A DNA stretch of 18,414 bases. Source: Rhodospirillaceae bacterium. Its GTDB lineage: Bacteria > Pseudomonadota > Alphaproteobacteria > CADEGL01. The DNA is taken from contig JABIRQ010000387.1 in assembly GCA_018699755.1 (NCBI GenBank), forward strand, positions 1 to 18,414. The letters are read 5' to 3'. Position numbers and translations under genes: made by a program. Shown piece by piece: positions 6,678 to 13,338 of this stretch. Numbering within the stretch: the first letter of the stretch is position 1; each line of letters opens with the position of its first letter. The notes beneath the pieces are model-generated. The model saw only the letters and a program-made list of their open reading frames with translations, had not been told where the DNA came from and ran no database searches.

Positions 6678-6780
6678 GTAGGCCATAGCCCCCCACGATT
6701 GTCCCAGGGCACGGTTCCGATCCCTTCCTGGGACGGGACAGGCGCCTCGGGATCACTCAACCCAACACAGGAGGCCGATA
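6672..6780 (+). repeat. tandem array copy 3: leader region only, ORF lost
   Basis: The leader repeats from TAGGTAGGCC at 6675-6684 through AGGAGG at 6769-6774. The ATGGCTG of the other copies is then replaced by sequence beginning AAAGAAG, so the ribosome site has no conserved ORF after it. A perfect 8-bp stem, GTCCCAGG (6701-6708) with CCTGGGAC (6727-6734), is present. This end of the array was probably cut by deletion or by integration near the tRNA. Confidence 0.75.
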
Positions 6781-6871
6781 AAGAAGAACGGATAAAGGCC
6801 CCGATGTTGAAATTTCTCGGCCAGAATGTTGGAAAGGTCAGCGATTGTGACCTCTAACCTATTGAGAAATA

Positions 6872-6947
6872 TGGCGTCCCCAAGGGGAGTCGAACCCCTG
6901 TTTCCGGCGTGAGAGGCCGGCGTCCTAGGCCACTAGACGATGGGGAC
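6872..6947 (-). tRNA. tRNA-Glu (anticodon CTC)
   Basis: On the minus strand the 76-nt gene folds as a full cloverleaf. The acceptor arm is GTCCCCA with TGGGGAC, followed by discriminator G and an encoded CCA. The anticodon loop CTCTCAC is closed by CCGGC/GCCGG, and the T-arm is AGGGG-TTCGACT-CCCCT. Anticodon CTC reads GAG (Glu). Its 3' end faces the accessory region and has been duplicated at 5736-5783 and 1933-1950, so it appears to be a preferred integration target. Confidence 0.96.
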
Positions 6948-6997
6948 GTGGCACGGCGCTGTGTCTAGCCGAAGCGCGGTGGCGTTTCAAGAGGCGC

Positions 6998-7021
6998 GCG
7001 CGGCCGGCGGGCGGGCCGCGC
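6998..7021 (-). terminator. GC-rich hairpin after the threonine aldolase gene, possible terminator
   Basis: GCGCGGCC (6998-7005) pairs perfectly with GGCCGCGC (7014-7021) around an 8-nt loop, just past the stop of the minus-strand aldolase gene. The sequence after it in the direction of transcription is only weakly T-containing, so termination is plausible rather than certain. Confidence 0.4.
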
Positions 7022-7027
7022 CGATGC

Positions 7028-8071
7028 TCACGCCGCCTTGGCCATGGCCTCGCTCGCGATCTCGATCACCCGGTCGATATCGGCCGGGTCCGTGCCGAAG
7101 GCGGTGACGAAGCGCACCGTCGGTTCGGTCGCCAGGGCCCAGCGGTTGAAGCCGACGCCGGCAGCCTCCATCGCGTCCATCACGGCGACCGGCATGGTCG
7201 CGAAAATCTCGTTGCCCTCGACCGGATGAACCAGGTCGATTCCGGGAATCGCGGCCAGGCCCTCGGACAGGCGCGCAGCCATGGCGTTGGCATGGGCGGC
7301 CCAGCGCAGCCAGCGGCCGTCCTCGATCGAAGCGAGAAGCTGGACGGCGAGGAAACGGGTCTTCGACCAGAGATGCCCCGTGCGCTTGCGGCGGTAGAGC
7401 AATTCCTCCCGCCGGTCCGGATCGAACAGGACCACGGCATCGACCGCGAGGCAGCCGTTCTTGGTGCCGCCGAAGCTGAGCACGTCGACCCCGGCCTTCC
7501 AGGTCAATTCGGCCGGGCTGCAGCCCAGGGTCGCCAGGGCGTTGGCGAAGCGCGCGCCGTCCATATGGAAGCCCAGGCCCTTCTCGCGGCAGAAATCGCC
7601 GACCCGGCGCACGTCGGCCAGCGGATAGAGCACACCCGATTCGACCGCCTGGGTCAGGCTGATCGCGGAGGGCTTGGCGATATGGACGAAGCCGGGCCGG
7701 ATATGGCCGATGGCGGCGAACAGATGGTCGAGGTCCATGCGGCCGTGCTCGCCCGGCACGGGCATCAGCTTGGCGCCGCCGGCGAACAGCTCGGGCGCGC
7801 CGCATTCCTCGAGATAGACGTGGGATTCCTCGTGGCAGTACATGGCGCCGTAGGGCGGGGTCAGCATGGCCGTCGCGAGAGCGTTGGCGGCGGTGCCAGT
7901 GGCGACCGGGCAGACCGCGACCTCGCGCTCGAACAGTTTGGAGAACACGCCGTCCAGCCGCGCCGTGTAGTCGTCGTTGCCGTAGGAGCGCTGGGTGCCC
8001 GCGTTGGCCTCGACCAGGGCCTCCATCACCTCGGGCGCGGCGCCCGTCACGTTGTCGCTGGCGAAGTTCAT
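7028..8071 (-). CDS. ltaE: low-specificity L-threonine aldolase (PLP-dependent beta-eliminating lyase family)
   Basis: This 347-residue cytosolic enzyme should split L-threonine or L-allo-threonine into glycine and acetaldehyde using pyridoxal phosphate. It starts with FASDNVTGA (the family's SDN near the N-terminus). It has the glycine-rich phosphate-binding stretch ATGTAANALA near 57-66, CHEESHVYLEECG around 79-91, HMDGARFANA at 169-178 (the Asp that contacts the PLP ring nitrogen), and the PLP lysine in SFGGTKNG (K204). Length is typical. It lies 80 bp from tRNA-Glu on the same strand and 77 bp downstream of the small membrane-protein gene. Very confident of family; substrate stereospecificity not visible. 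Confidence 0.94.
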   Translation of the reverse strand: MNFASDNVTGAAPEVMEALVEANAGTQRSYGNDDYTARLDGVFSKLFEREVAVCPVATGTAANALATAMLTPPYGAMYCHEESHVYLEECGAPELFAGGAKLMPVPGEHGRMDLDHLFAAIGHIRPGFVHIAKPSAISLTQAVESGVLYPLADVRRVGDFCREKGLGFHMDGARFANALATLGCSPAELTWKAGVDVLSFGGTKNGCLAVDAVVLFDPDRREELLYRRKRTGHLWSKTRFLAVQLLASIEDGRWLRWAAHANAMAARLSEGLAAIPGIDLVHPVEGNEIFATMPVAVMDAMEAAGVGFNRWALATEPTVRFVTAFGTDPADIDRVIEIASEAMAKAA

Positions 8072-8148
8072 GCCTTATCCCCTTCGTGCCGTCGCCCGGA
8101 CGGTCGTTCAACCCTGGCCGGAGGCTATTCGCGGCCCCTCCCCCATGT

Positions 8149-8478
8149 TCAATTTGGGCCGCCGGTCTCGACCGTGCCCAGCGTCCGCCCCGTCCGAAGG
8201 TCGAGAACATGGATGCGGCCGCAGCCGGAGCCCGCACCCTCGGTGCGGACGATCAGGCGGCCGCCTTCGGCATCGCTTTCGGCGATCCGGCAACCCGCAG
8301 TCCCTTCGAGACGCAGCGCGCCGAAAGCTTCGACCAGATCGCGCGGCGCGTCGTCCGTTCCAATGACGTCTTCGACCGCCCCGTCACCGGACCGGTTGAC
8401 GATAGTGAAAGCTATGACCGCGATCCCGGCCAGGAGCAGCATGCCCATGATGATAACGACGGCCTTGAGCGCAGCCAT
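8149..8478 (-). CDS. small single-pass membrane protein of unknown function (possibly DUF6476-like)
   Basis: This 109-residue protein has one N-terminal hydrophobic segment (residues about 5-27, AVVIIMGMLLLAGIAVIAFT) followed by a short soluble domain. That domain has two Cys and a C-terminal HVLDLRTGRTLGTVE. It is most likely anchored in the inner membrane with the small domain outside the cytoplasm. It is divergent from the pseudouridine synthase gene, with only 25 bp between start codons, and upstream of the aldolase on the same strand. Small proteins of this shape are often found beside rluA-type genes in alphaproteobacteria, and the DUF6476 label is from memory and tentative. Function is unknown. 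Confidence 0.75.
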   Translation of the reverse strand: MAALKAVVIIMGMLLLAGIAVIAFTIVNRSGDGAVEDVIGTDDAPRDLVEAFGALRLEGTAGCRIAESDAEGGRLIVRTEGAGSGCGRIHVLDLRTGRTLGTVETGGPN

Positions 8479-8503
8479 GGTTTGGGTCCAGTCTCGCCAT
8501 CGA

Positions 8504-9478
8504 ATGTCGGAAAATGAAACACGTCACGCGCTGGTCGCGGCAGAGGCGGATGCCGGCGAGCGGTTGGACCGGCTGCTTGCCCGCAGCCTGCCGCAATTCT
8601 CGCGCAGCCGCATCAAATCGCTAATCCAGGCAGGCCAGGTGGCCGCCGACGGCGCGACGATAGCCAACGCCTCATACCGGGTCAAACCGGGCCAGGCCCT
8701 CGCCGTGACCGTGCCCGCCGTTGTTGCGGCGAAGCCCGCCGGACAAGCGATTCCGCTGGCCGTGCTGCACGAGGACGAGGATCTGATCGTCATCGACAAG
8801 CCGCCCGGACTGGTCGTTCACCCCGCCGCCGGCAACCCGGACCGGACCCTGGTCAACGCCCTGATCGCCCATTGCGGCGACAGCCTGTCCGGCATCGGCG
8901 GCGAACGCCGGCCCGGCATCGTCCACCGCCTGGACAAGGATACGAGCGGCGTCATGGTGGCCGCCAAGTCGGACGCCGCGCACCAAGCCCTCGCCGCCCA
9001 GTTCGCGGATCACTCGATCGACCGGGCCTATCGCGCGGCGGTCTGGGGCCGGCCGATGCCGCCGCGCGGCACGATCGACGGACGGATCGGACGCAGCCGT
9101 ACCAACCGCAAGAAGATGGCCGTCCTCGCTTCGGGCGGCAAACCGGCCCGGACCCATTTTGCGTTGCTGCGCGCCGCCGGGCCGCTCGCCAGCCTGATCG
9201 AATGCCGCCTGGAAACCGGACGAACCCATCAGATCCGGGTCCATCTCGCCCATCTCGGCCATCCGGTGGTCGGCGATCCGGTTTACGGGCGGGGTGCCGG
9301 CGGGCGGCTGGCAAAGGCCGATGCCGAGCACCGTGCGGCAATTCTTGCCTTCGGCCGCCAAGCTCTTCATGCCCATCTGCTGGGGTTCGACCATCCGCGC
9401 AGCGGCGAGCGCGTCCGCTATACGGCAGATATCCCGCAGGACATGGAAGACTTGTTGGAAAACCTGGAATCGTTATAG
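8504..9478 (+). CDS. rluD: RluA/RluD-family 23S rRNA pseudouridine synthase
   Basis: This 324-residue enzyme isomerises uridines in large-subunit rRNA. An N-terminal S4 RNA-binding domain (GERLDRLLARSLPQFSRSRIKSLIQAG, about 18-44) precedes the catalytic domain. That domain has VIDKPPGLVVHPAAG at 96-110, the signature HRLDKDTSG with catalytic D144, GRTHQIRVHLAHLGHPVVGDPVYG, and a closing LHAHLLGFDHP. The frame is open far upstream, but that part is antisense to ltaE. The ATG at 8504 gives the normal N-terminus and family length. S4 plus length favours RluD or RluC over RluA, so the symbol is tentative. It lies 136 bp upstream of rpoH on the same strand. Confidence 0.92.
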   Translation: MSENETRHALVAAEADAGERLDRLLARSLPQFSRSRIKSLIQAGQVAADGATIANASYRVKPGQALAVTVPAVVAAKPAGQAIPLAVLHEDEDLIVIDKPPGLVVHPAAGNPDRTLVNALIAHCGDSLSGIGGERRPGIVHRLDKDTSGVMVAAKSDAAHQALAAQFADHSIDRAYRAAVWGRPMPPRGTIDGRIGRSRTNRKKMAVLASGGKPARTHFALLRAAGPLASLIECRLETGRTHQIRVHLAHLGHPVVGDPVYGRGAGGRLAKADAEHRAAILAFGRQALHAHLLGFDHPRSGERVRYTADIPQDMEDLLENLESL

Positions 9479-9614
9479 AACGAACACCATATTCTTAATA
9501 TATCCGGGCGAATATCGAGAAACGTCCGGGCCGGGGGCCTAGACTGGCATCCAAATCGCATGAAACGGGCGATACGCGAATTGGGCGCGTCCCGCCCGCA
9601 CGGAGGCAGTTCGA

Positions 9615-10505
9615 ATGACGTCCAGGGCCGTTGCGCCGTTACCGGCCATATCGCCAGAAGGGAACCTGCGGCGCTATCTGCAGGAAATCCGCAAGTTTCC
9701 CATGCTGGAGCCGGAAGAGGAGTTCATGCTGGCCAAGCGCTGGCAGGAGCATAGCGATTCCGACGCCGCCCAGCGCCTGGTGACGAGCCACCTGCGCTTG
9801 GTCGCCAAAATCGCCATGGGCTATCGCGGCTACGGCCTGCCCGTGGCCGAGTTGATTTCCGAGGGCAATGTCGGCCTGATGCAGGCCGTCAAACGCTTCG
9901 ATCCCGACAAGGGCTTTCGCCTGGCGACCTATGCCATGTGGTGGATCCGCGCCAGCATGCAGGAATACGTCTTGCATTCCTGGTCGCTCGTGAAGATGGG
10001 GACGACGGCTGCCCAGAAGAAGCTGTTCTTCAACCTGCGCAAGCTGAAGGCCCAGCTCAAGGAGGTCGACGAGGGCGATCTGCCGCCGGAAAGCGTGAGC
10101 AAGATCGCCACCGCCCTCTCCGTGTCCGAGGACGAGGTGGTCTCGATGAACCGGCGCATGGCCGCGCCCGACCATTCGCTGAATGCGCCGCTGCGCGAAG
10201 ACGGCGACGGCGAGTGGATGGACTGGCTGACCGACGAGACCGATAGCCAGGAAGTCCAGATCGCCGAAAAAGAGGAGTTGGAAAAGCGCCGTGACATGCT
10301 GGGCGAGGCGATGAAGACCCTCAACAAGCGCGAGCGCCATATCCTGGTCGAGCGGCGCCTGAAGGACGAGCCGATGACCCTCGAGGACCTCAGCCAGGAA
10401 TACAGCATCAGCCGCGAGCGGGTCCGCCAGATCGAGGTCCGCGCCTTCGAGAAACTTCAGAAATCCATGCGCAACATGGCCGTCGAGGAACATATCGGAG
10501 CCTGA
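9615..10505 (+). CDS. rpoH: RNA polymerase heat-shock sigma factor RpoH (sigma-32)
   Basis: This 296-residue sigma factor directs RNA polymerase to heat-shock promoters. It begins with region 1.2-like GNLRRYLQEIRKFPML and continues with region 2 (HLRLVAKIAMGYRGYGLPVAELISEGNVGLMQAVKRFD; ATYAMWWIRASMQEYVL for 2.4). The diagnostic RpoH box QKKLFFNLR is at 134-142, and region 4.2 at about 255-282 ends with ISRERVRQIEVRAFEKLQ. Length and the RpoH box separate it from RpoD. GGAGGCAG precedes the ATG. The 136-bp upstream gap has an AT-rich patch near 9488-9505 but no promoter I can assign. A clear intrinsic terminator follows. Confidence 0.96.
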   Translation: MTSRAVAPLPAISPEGNLRRYLQEIRKFPMLEPEEEFMLAKRWQEHSDSDAAQRLVTSHLRLVAKIAMGYRGYGLPVAELISEGNVGLMQAVKRFDPDKGFRLATYAMWWIRASMQEYVLHSWSLVKMGTTAAQKKLFFNLRKLKAQLKEVDEGDLPPESVSKIATALSVSEDEVVSMNRRMAAPDHSLNAPLREDGDGEWMDWLTDETDSQEVQIAEKEELEKRRDMLGEAMKTLNKRERHILVERRLKDEPMTLEDLSQEYSISRERVRQIEVRAFEKLQKSMRNMAVEEHIGA

Positions 10506-10532
10506 CGGCTCCGCAGGGCCGGAGAACCGAAT

Positions 10533-10563
10533 GGGCCGGAGCGACGCCGCTTCGGCCCTTTCT
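10533..10563 (+). terminator. intrinsic terminator of rpoH
   Basis: GGGCCGGAGC (10533-10542) pairs with GCTTCGGCCC (10549-10558), a 10-bp stem with one G-T pair and a 6-nt loop, followed by TTTCT. It lies 28 bp after the rpoH stop, between the convergent rpoH and purA genes. Confidence 0.85.
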
Positions 10564-10604
10564 CATTGGAATCCCCCGCCGGCCTTACCCCGCGCCGCCG
10601 GCCC

Positions 10605-11897
10605 TCAATCCGCGAAAGGATCGCCCATCATGATAGTGTCGGCGCGTTCCGGGCTGGTCGAGAGCAGGGTAACGGGCGCGCCGATCAGTTCCTCGATCCG
10701 GCGGACGTATTTGATCGCCGTGGCCGGAAGCTGGGCCCAGCTTCGCGCGCCGCGCGTGCTTTCGTCCCAGCCCTCCATCGTCTCGTAGATCGGCTCGACT
10801 CCCGCCTGTCCGCTGATCGAGGCCGGCAGATGATCGAGCACCTCGCCGCGGTAGCGATAGCCCGTGCAGACCTGGAGCGGCCCGATACCGTCCAGCACAT
10901 CCAGCTTGGTCAGGGCGATGCCATCGATGCCGCTCACCAAAACCGCCTGACGCACCATGACCGCGTCGAACCAGCCGCAGCGCCGCCGCCGACCGGTCAC
11001 GGTGCCGAATTCGTGTCCCCGCTCGCCCAGGATGCGGCCGATCTCGTTGTCCTGTTCGGTCGGGAAAGGCCCGCTGCCGACCCGGGTCGTATAGGCCTTT
11101 GTGATTCCCAGGATGAAGCCGATCGCACCCGGTCCGGTGCCCGAGCCGACCGATGCCGCCGCCGCCACCGTGTTCGACGAGGTGACGAAAGGATAGGTGC
11201 CATGATCGATATCCAGCATGGCGCCCTGCGCGCCCTCGAACAGGATACGCCGGCCGGCCCGGCGCGCGTTTTCGAGCCGCATCCAAACATTGTCGGCATA
11301 GGGCAGCAGCGGTTCGGCGACCGCAAGCAGTTGGGTCTTGAGTTCGGTACCGTCGACCTCCGCCGCGCCCATGCCGCGACGCAGGGCATTGTGGTGGAGC
11401 AGTAGTTCTTCGAGCTTCAGGTCGAGGCTGGCCTCGTCCGACAGATCGGCGACGCGCACCGCGCGGCGGGCGATCTTGTCCTCGTAGGCCGGACCGATGC
11501 CCCGGCCCGTCGTGCCGATCTTGGCGTCGCCGCGCATCTCCTCGCGCAAGCGGTCCAACTCGCCATGCAGGGGCAGGATGAGGGTCGCGTTCTCGGCGAT
11601 CCGCAGGTTCTCGGGGCTGACCGAAACGCCCTGCCCGCCCAGAGTCTCGATTTCCTTGAGCAATGCCCAGGGGTCGATCACCACGCCGTTGCCGATCAGG
11701 CTCATCTTGCCCGGGCGCACGATGCCCGAGGGCAGCAGGCTCAGCTTGTAGGTGCGGCCGTCGATGACCAGGGTGTGGCCCGCATTGTGGCCGCCCTGAA
11801 AGCGGACCACGACATCGGCCCGTTCGCTCAACCAATCGACGATCTTGCCCTTGCCCTCGTCACCCCATTGCGAGCCGACCACGGCCACATTCGCCAT
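10605..11897 (-). CDS. purA: adenylosuccinate synthetase
   Basis: This 430-residue enzyme joins IMP and aspartate with GTP to form adenylosuccinate, the first committed step to AMP. The GTP-binding GDEGKGK near the N-terminus (VVGSQWGDEGKGK) is followed by FQGGHNAGHT, IGTTGRGIGPAYEDK, FEGAQGAMLDIDHGTYPFVTSS, TVTGRRRRCGWFD and LTKLDVLDG. The start is fixed by AAGGAGA before the ATG at 11897; the longer open frame upstream overlaps hisZ and is rejected. It is 11 bp downstream of hisZ, so the two are probably co-transcribed, linking adenylate synthesis with histidine synthesis. Confidence 0.97.
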   Translation of the reverse strand: MANVAVVGSQWGDEGKGKIVDWLSERADVVVRFQGGHNAGHTLVIDGRTYKLSLLPSGIVRPGKMSLIGNGVVIDPWALLKEIETLGGQGVSVSPENLRIAENATLILPLHGELDRLREEMRGDAKIGTTGRGIGPAYEDKIARRAVRVADLSDEASLDLKLEELLLHHNALRRGMGAAEVDGTELKTQLLAVAEPLLPYADNVWMRLENARRAGRRILFEGAQGAMLDIDHGTYPFVTSSNTVAAAASVGSGTGPGAIGFILGITKAYTTRVGSGPFPTEQDNEIGRILGERGHEFGTVTGRRRRCGWFDAVMVRQAVLVSGIDGIALTKLDVLDGIGPLQVCTGYRYRGEVLDHLPASISGQAGVEPIYETMEGWDESTRGARSWAQLPATAIKYVRRIEELIGAPVTLLSTSPERADTIMMGDPFAD

Positions 11898-11908
11898 GTC
11901 TTGTCTCC

Positions 11909-13057
11909 TTACGCGAGCGGGATCGGCGCGCCGTCCCGCAGAATATGATCGCAGCCCAGGCGTTCGGCCTCCACCGTCGGGTCGGCTGCCGGAGTCAGAC
12001 CCTCGATCACGGTCCAGCCCTCTGCGCGCAGCGCCTTCGCGCCAGACACCAGGGTGCCGTGGGGGGCATAGAGCCGCCGCGCCCGCGCCGCGTCGGGCAC
12101 CGCCCGCATCACGGTCTCGGTCTCGAGGGTCACGCCGGTCGCGGCCTCGTCCGCAGCCGGGCCGGCCAGGTATCGCCCGCCCCGCCCCAACTCGCCCCGC
12201 ACGGCGCGCGCGAAGATCGCAAAACAGACTCCGCAATGATATTCGAATCCTCGGTTTTCCACCGGATCAATCGTGAGGTCGAGTTCGGGCGCCGCTTCCG
12301 ACACGCGGGCTGCAACGGCGGCCAAGCGTTCCAATTCTCGCGCCGCCGGCGACACGAGGTCCAAGCGACCGAGCCGCTCCAGGGCATCGGCCGCGGGGCC
12401 CGCGGCATCGACGAGGGCGGCAAACAGCGATGCATGGCCGCCGGCGGCCAAGGCCACGGCCGATGCGTCCTTGTGGTCGAGGGCGTCGCGCAGATGACGC
12501 GAGGCCGGCGCCGCCACCGCCAGGCCTTCGCATAGGGCGGGCACCAGGGTCGGAATGGTCAAATCGACGGTCAGGCCGGAAACGCCCGCGGCGGTCAGGG
12601 CCTCGACCGCCATGATCAGAACCTCGGCATCGGCTGCCGGCGCGTCCGACCCGATCAGCTCCGCACCGACCTGGCCGAGCTGACGCTCGGGCACCAGTTG
12701 GGTGCCGCGCACGCGCAGCACATCGCCCGCGTAGCTCAAGCGCAGCGGGCGCGGGGCCTTGGCCAGGCGTGTGGTGGCGATGCGCGCGACCTGAAGCGTC
12801 ATATCCGCGCGCAGCCCCATCATGCGCTGGGACACCGGATCCATGACGCGAATGGTATGGGCGGCCATGGCCGCGCCGGACTCGCGCAGCAGGCTTTCCT
12901 CGAACTCGACCAGGGGCGGCTTGACCCGTTGGTAGCCGCGCCGCTCGAAGGTGGTCAGGAGGCCCGCTACGACGCCGGCCTCATGCGCCGCATCCGGCGG
13001 CAACACGTCGCGCAGCCCGGCCGGAAGAAGGGCGTCGTCTTCGCCCCGTTCGCTCAC
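11909..13057 (-). CDS. hisZ: ATP phosphoribosyltransferase regulatory subunit HisZ
   Basis: HisZ is a class-II aminoacyl-tRNA-synthetase-like paralogue of HisRS that lacks aminoacylation activity. It forms a complex with the short form of HisG to catalyse and feedback-regulate the first step of histidine synthesis. The 382-residue protein has the N-terminal LLPAGLRDVLPPDA, the motif-2-like region LRADMTLQVARIATTRLA and YAGDVLRVR, and FEYHCGVCFAIFARAVRGELGRGGRY near the C-terminal part. It ends without an anticodon-binding domain. GGAGG at 13067-13071 lies nine bases before a GTG at 13055-13057, so the GTG start is preferred over an upstream ATG. hisG is not in the window but should be the short form. 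Confidence 0.92.
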   Translation of the reverse strand: MSERGEDDALLPAGLRDVLPPDAAHEAGVVAGLLTTFERRGYQRVKPPLVEFEESLLRESGAAMAAHTIRVMDPVSQRMMGLRADMTLQVARIATTRLAKAPRPLRLSYAGDVLRVRGTQLVPERQLGQVGAELIGSDAPAADAEVLIMAVEALTAAGVSGLTVDLTIPTLVPALCEGLAVAAPASRHLRDALDHKDASAVALAAGGHASLFAALVDAAGPAADALERLGRLDLVSPAARELERLAAVAARVSEAAPELDLTIDPVENRGFEYHCGVCFAIFARAVRGELGRGGRYLAGPAADEAATGVTLETETVMRAVPDAARARRLYAPHGTLVSGAKALRAEGWTVIEGLTPAADPTVEAERLGCDHILRDGAPIPLA

Positions 13058-13338
13058 GGCGGTTCGCCTCCATGGTTGCGGCGCGCCCTCGCGGCGCGCC
13101 CGGCGCAATTCGGGCCGCTCTTCCGGCGGCCCGTCCCGTAACTACCGCGATTGCCCGAGCAGCGCAATGCGGGCGCGCGGCCCGCCCGAAACGCCGCACC
13201 GCCGATGTTAACGCGTCATTAAGGCGGCGGCCGATAGGGTGGCGATACGCAGGTAGCGGCCGGCGCAGGTCGAGAAACAGCGCCGGTCCTCGCGGACGGG
13301 CCGCCAGGAAGGCGGTCTCGACGAGGAGCAGGACGGGT

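Larger units (their letters stand above)
5784..6871. mobile_element. putative integrated segment B (mini-gene array) between tRNA-Glu 3'-end repeats
   Basis: This 1.09-kb segment is delimited by the 48-bp tRNA-derived repeat on the left and the intact tRNA-Glu on the right. It contains the tandem mini-gene array and no integrase or other mobility gene. The expected place for an integrase, next to the tRNA 3' end, holds only the third array copy and about 90 bp of unassigned DNA. Cargo that depends on another element's integrase, or deletion of the integrase, would both fit. The boundary repeats are seen; mobility is inferred. Confidence 0.45.

Noticed and set aside
6232..6780. CRISPR array
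   Set aside because: The repeats are about 100-190 bp, imperfect, and contain coding sequence with ribosome sites, unlike short identical CRISPR repeats.
7226..8503. Long open frame upstream of and in frame with the pseudouridine synthase gene
   Set aside because: It is antisense to ltaE and the small membrane-protein gene, has no family features, and the normal N-terminus starts at 8504.
9479..9614. Heat-shock or extracytoplasmic-stress promoter upstream of rpoH
   Set aside because: The gap has an AT-rich patch but no pair of elements matching a known consensus at proper spacing.
13072..13338. Upstream extension of the c-di-GMP protein
   Set aside because: It is Arg/Ala-rich with no domain, while a ribosome site and ATG at 13339 give a sensible start.
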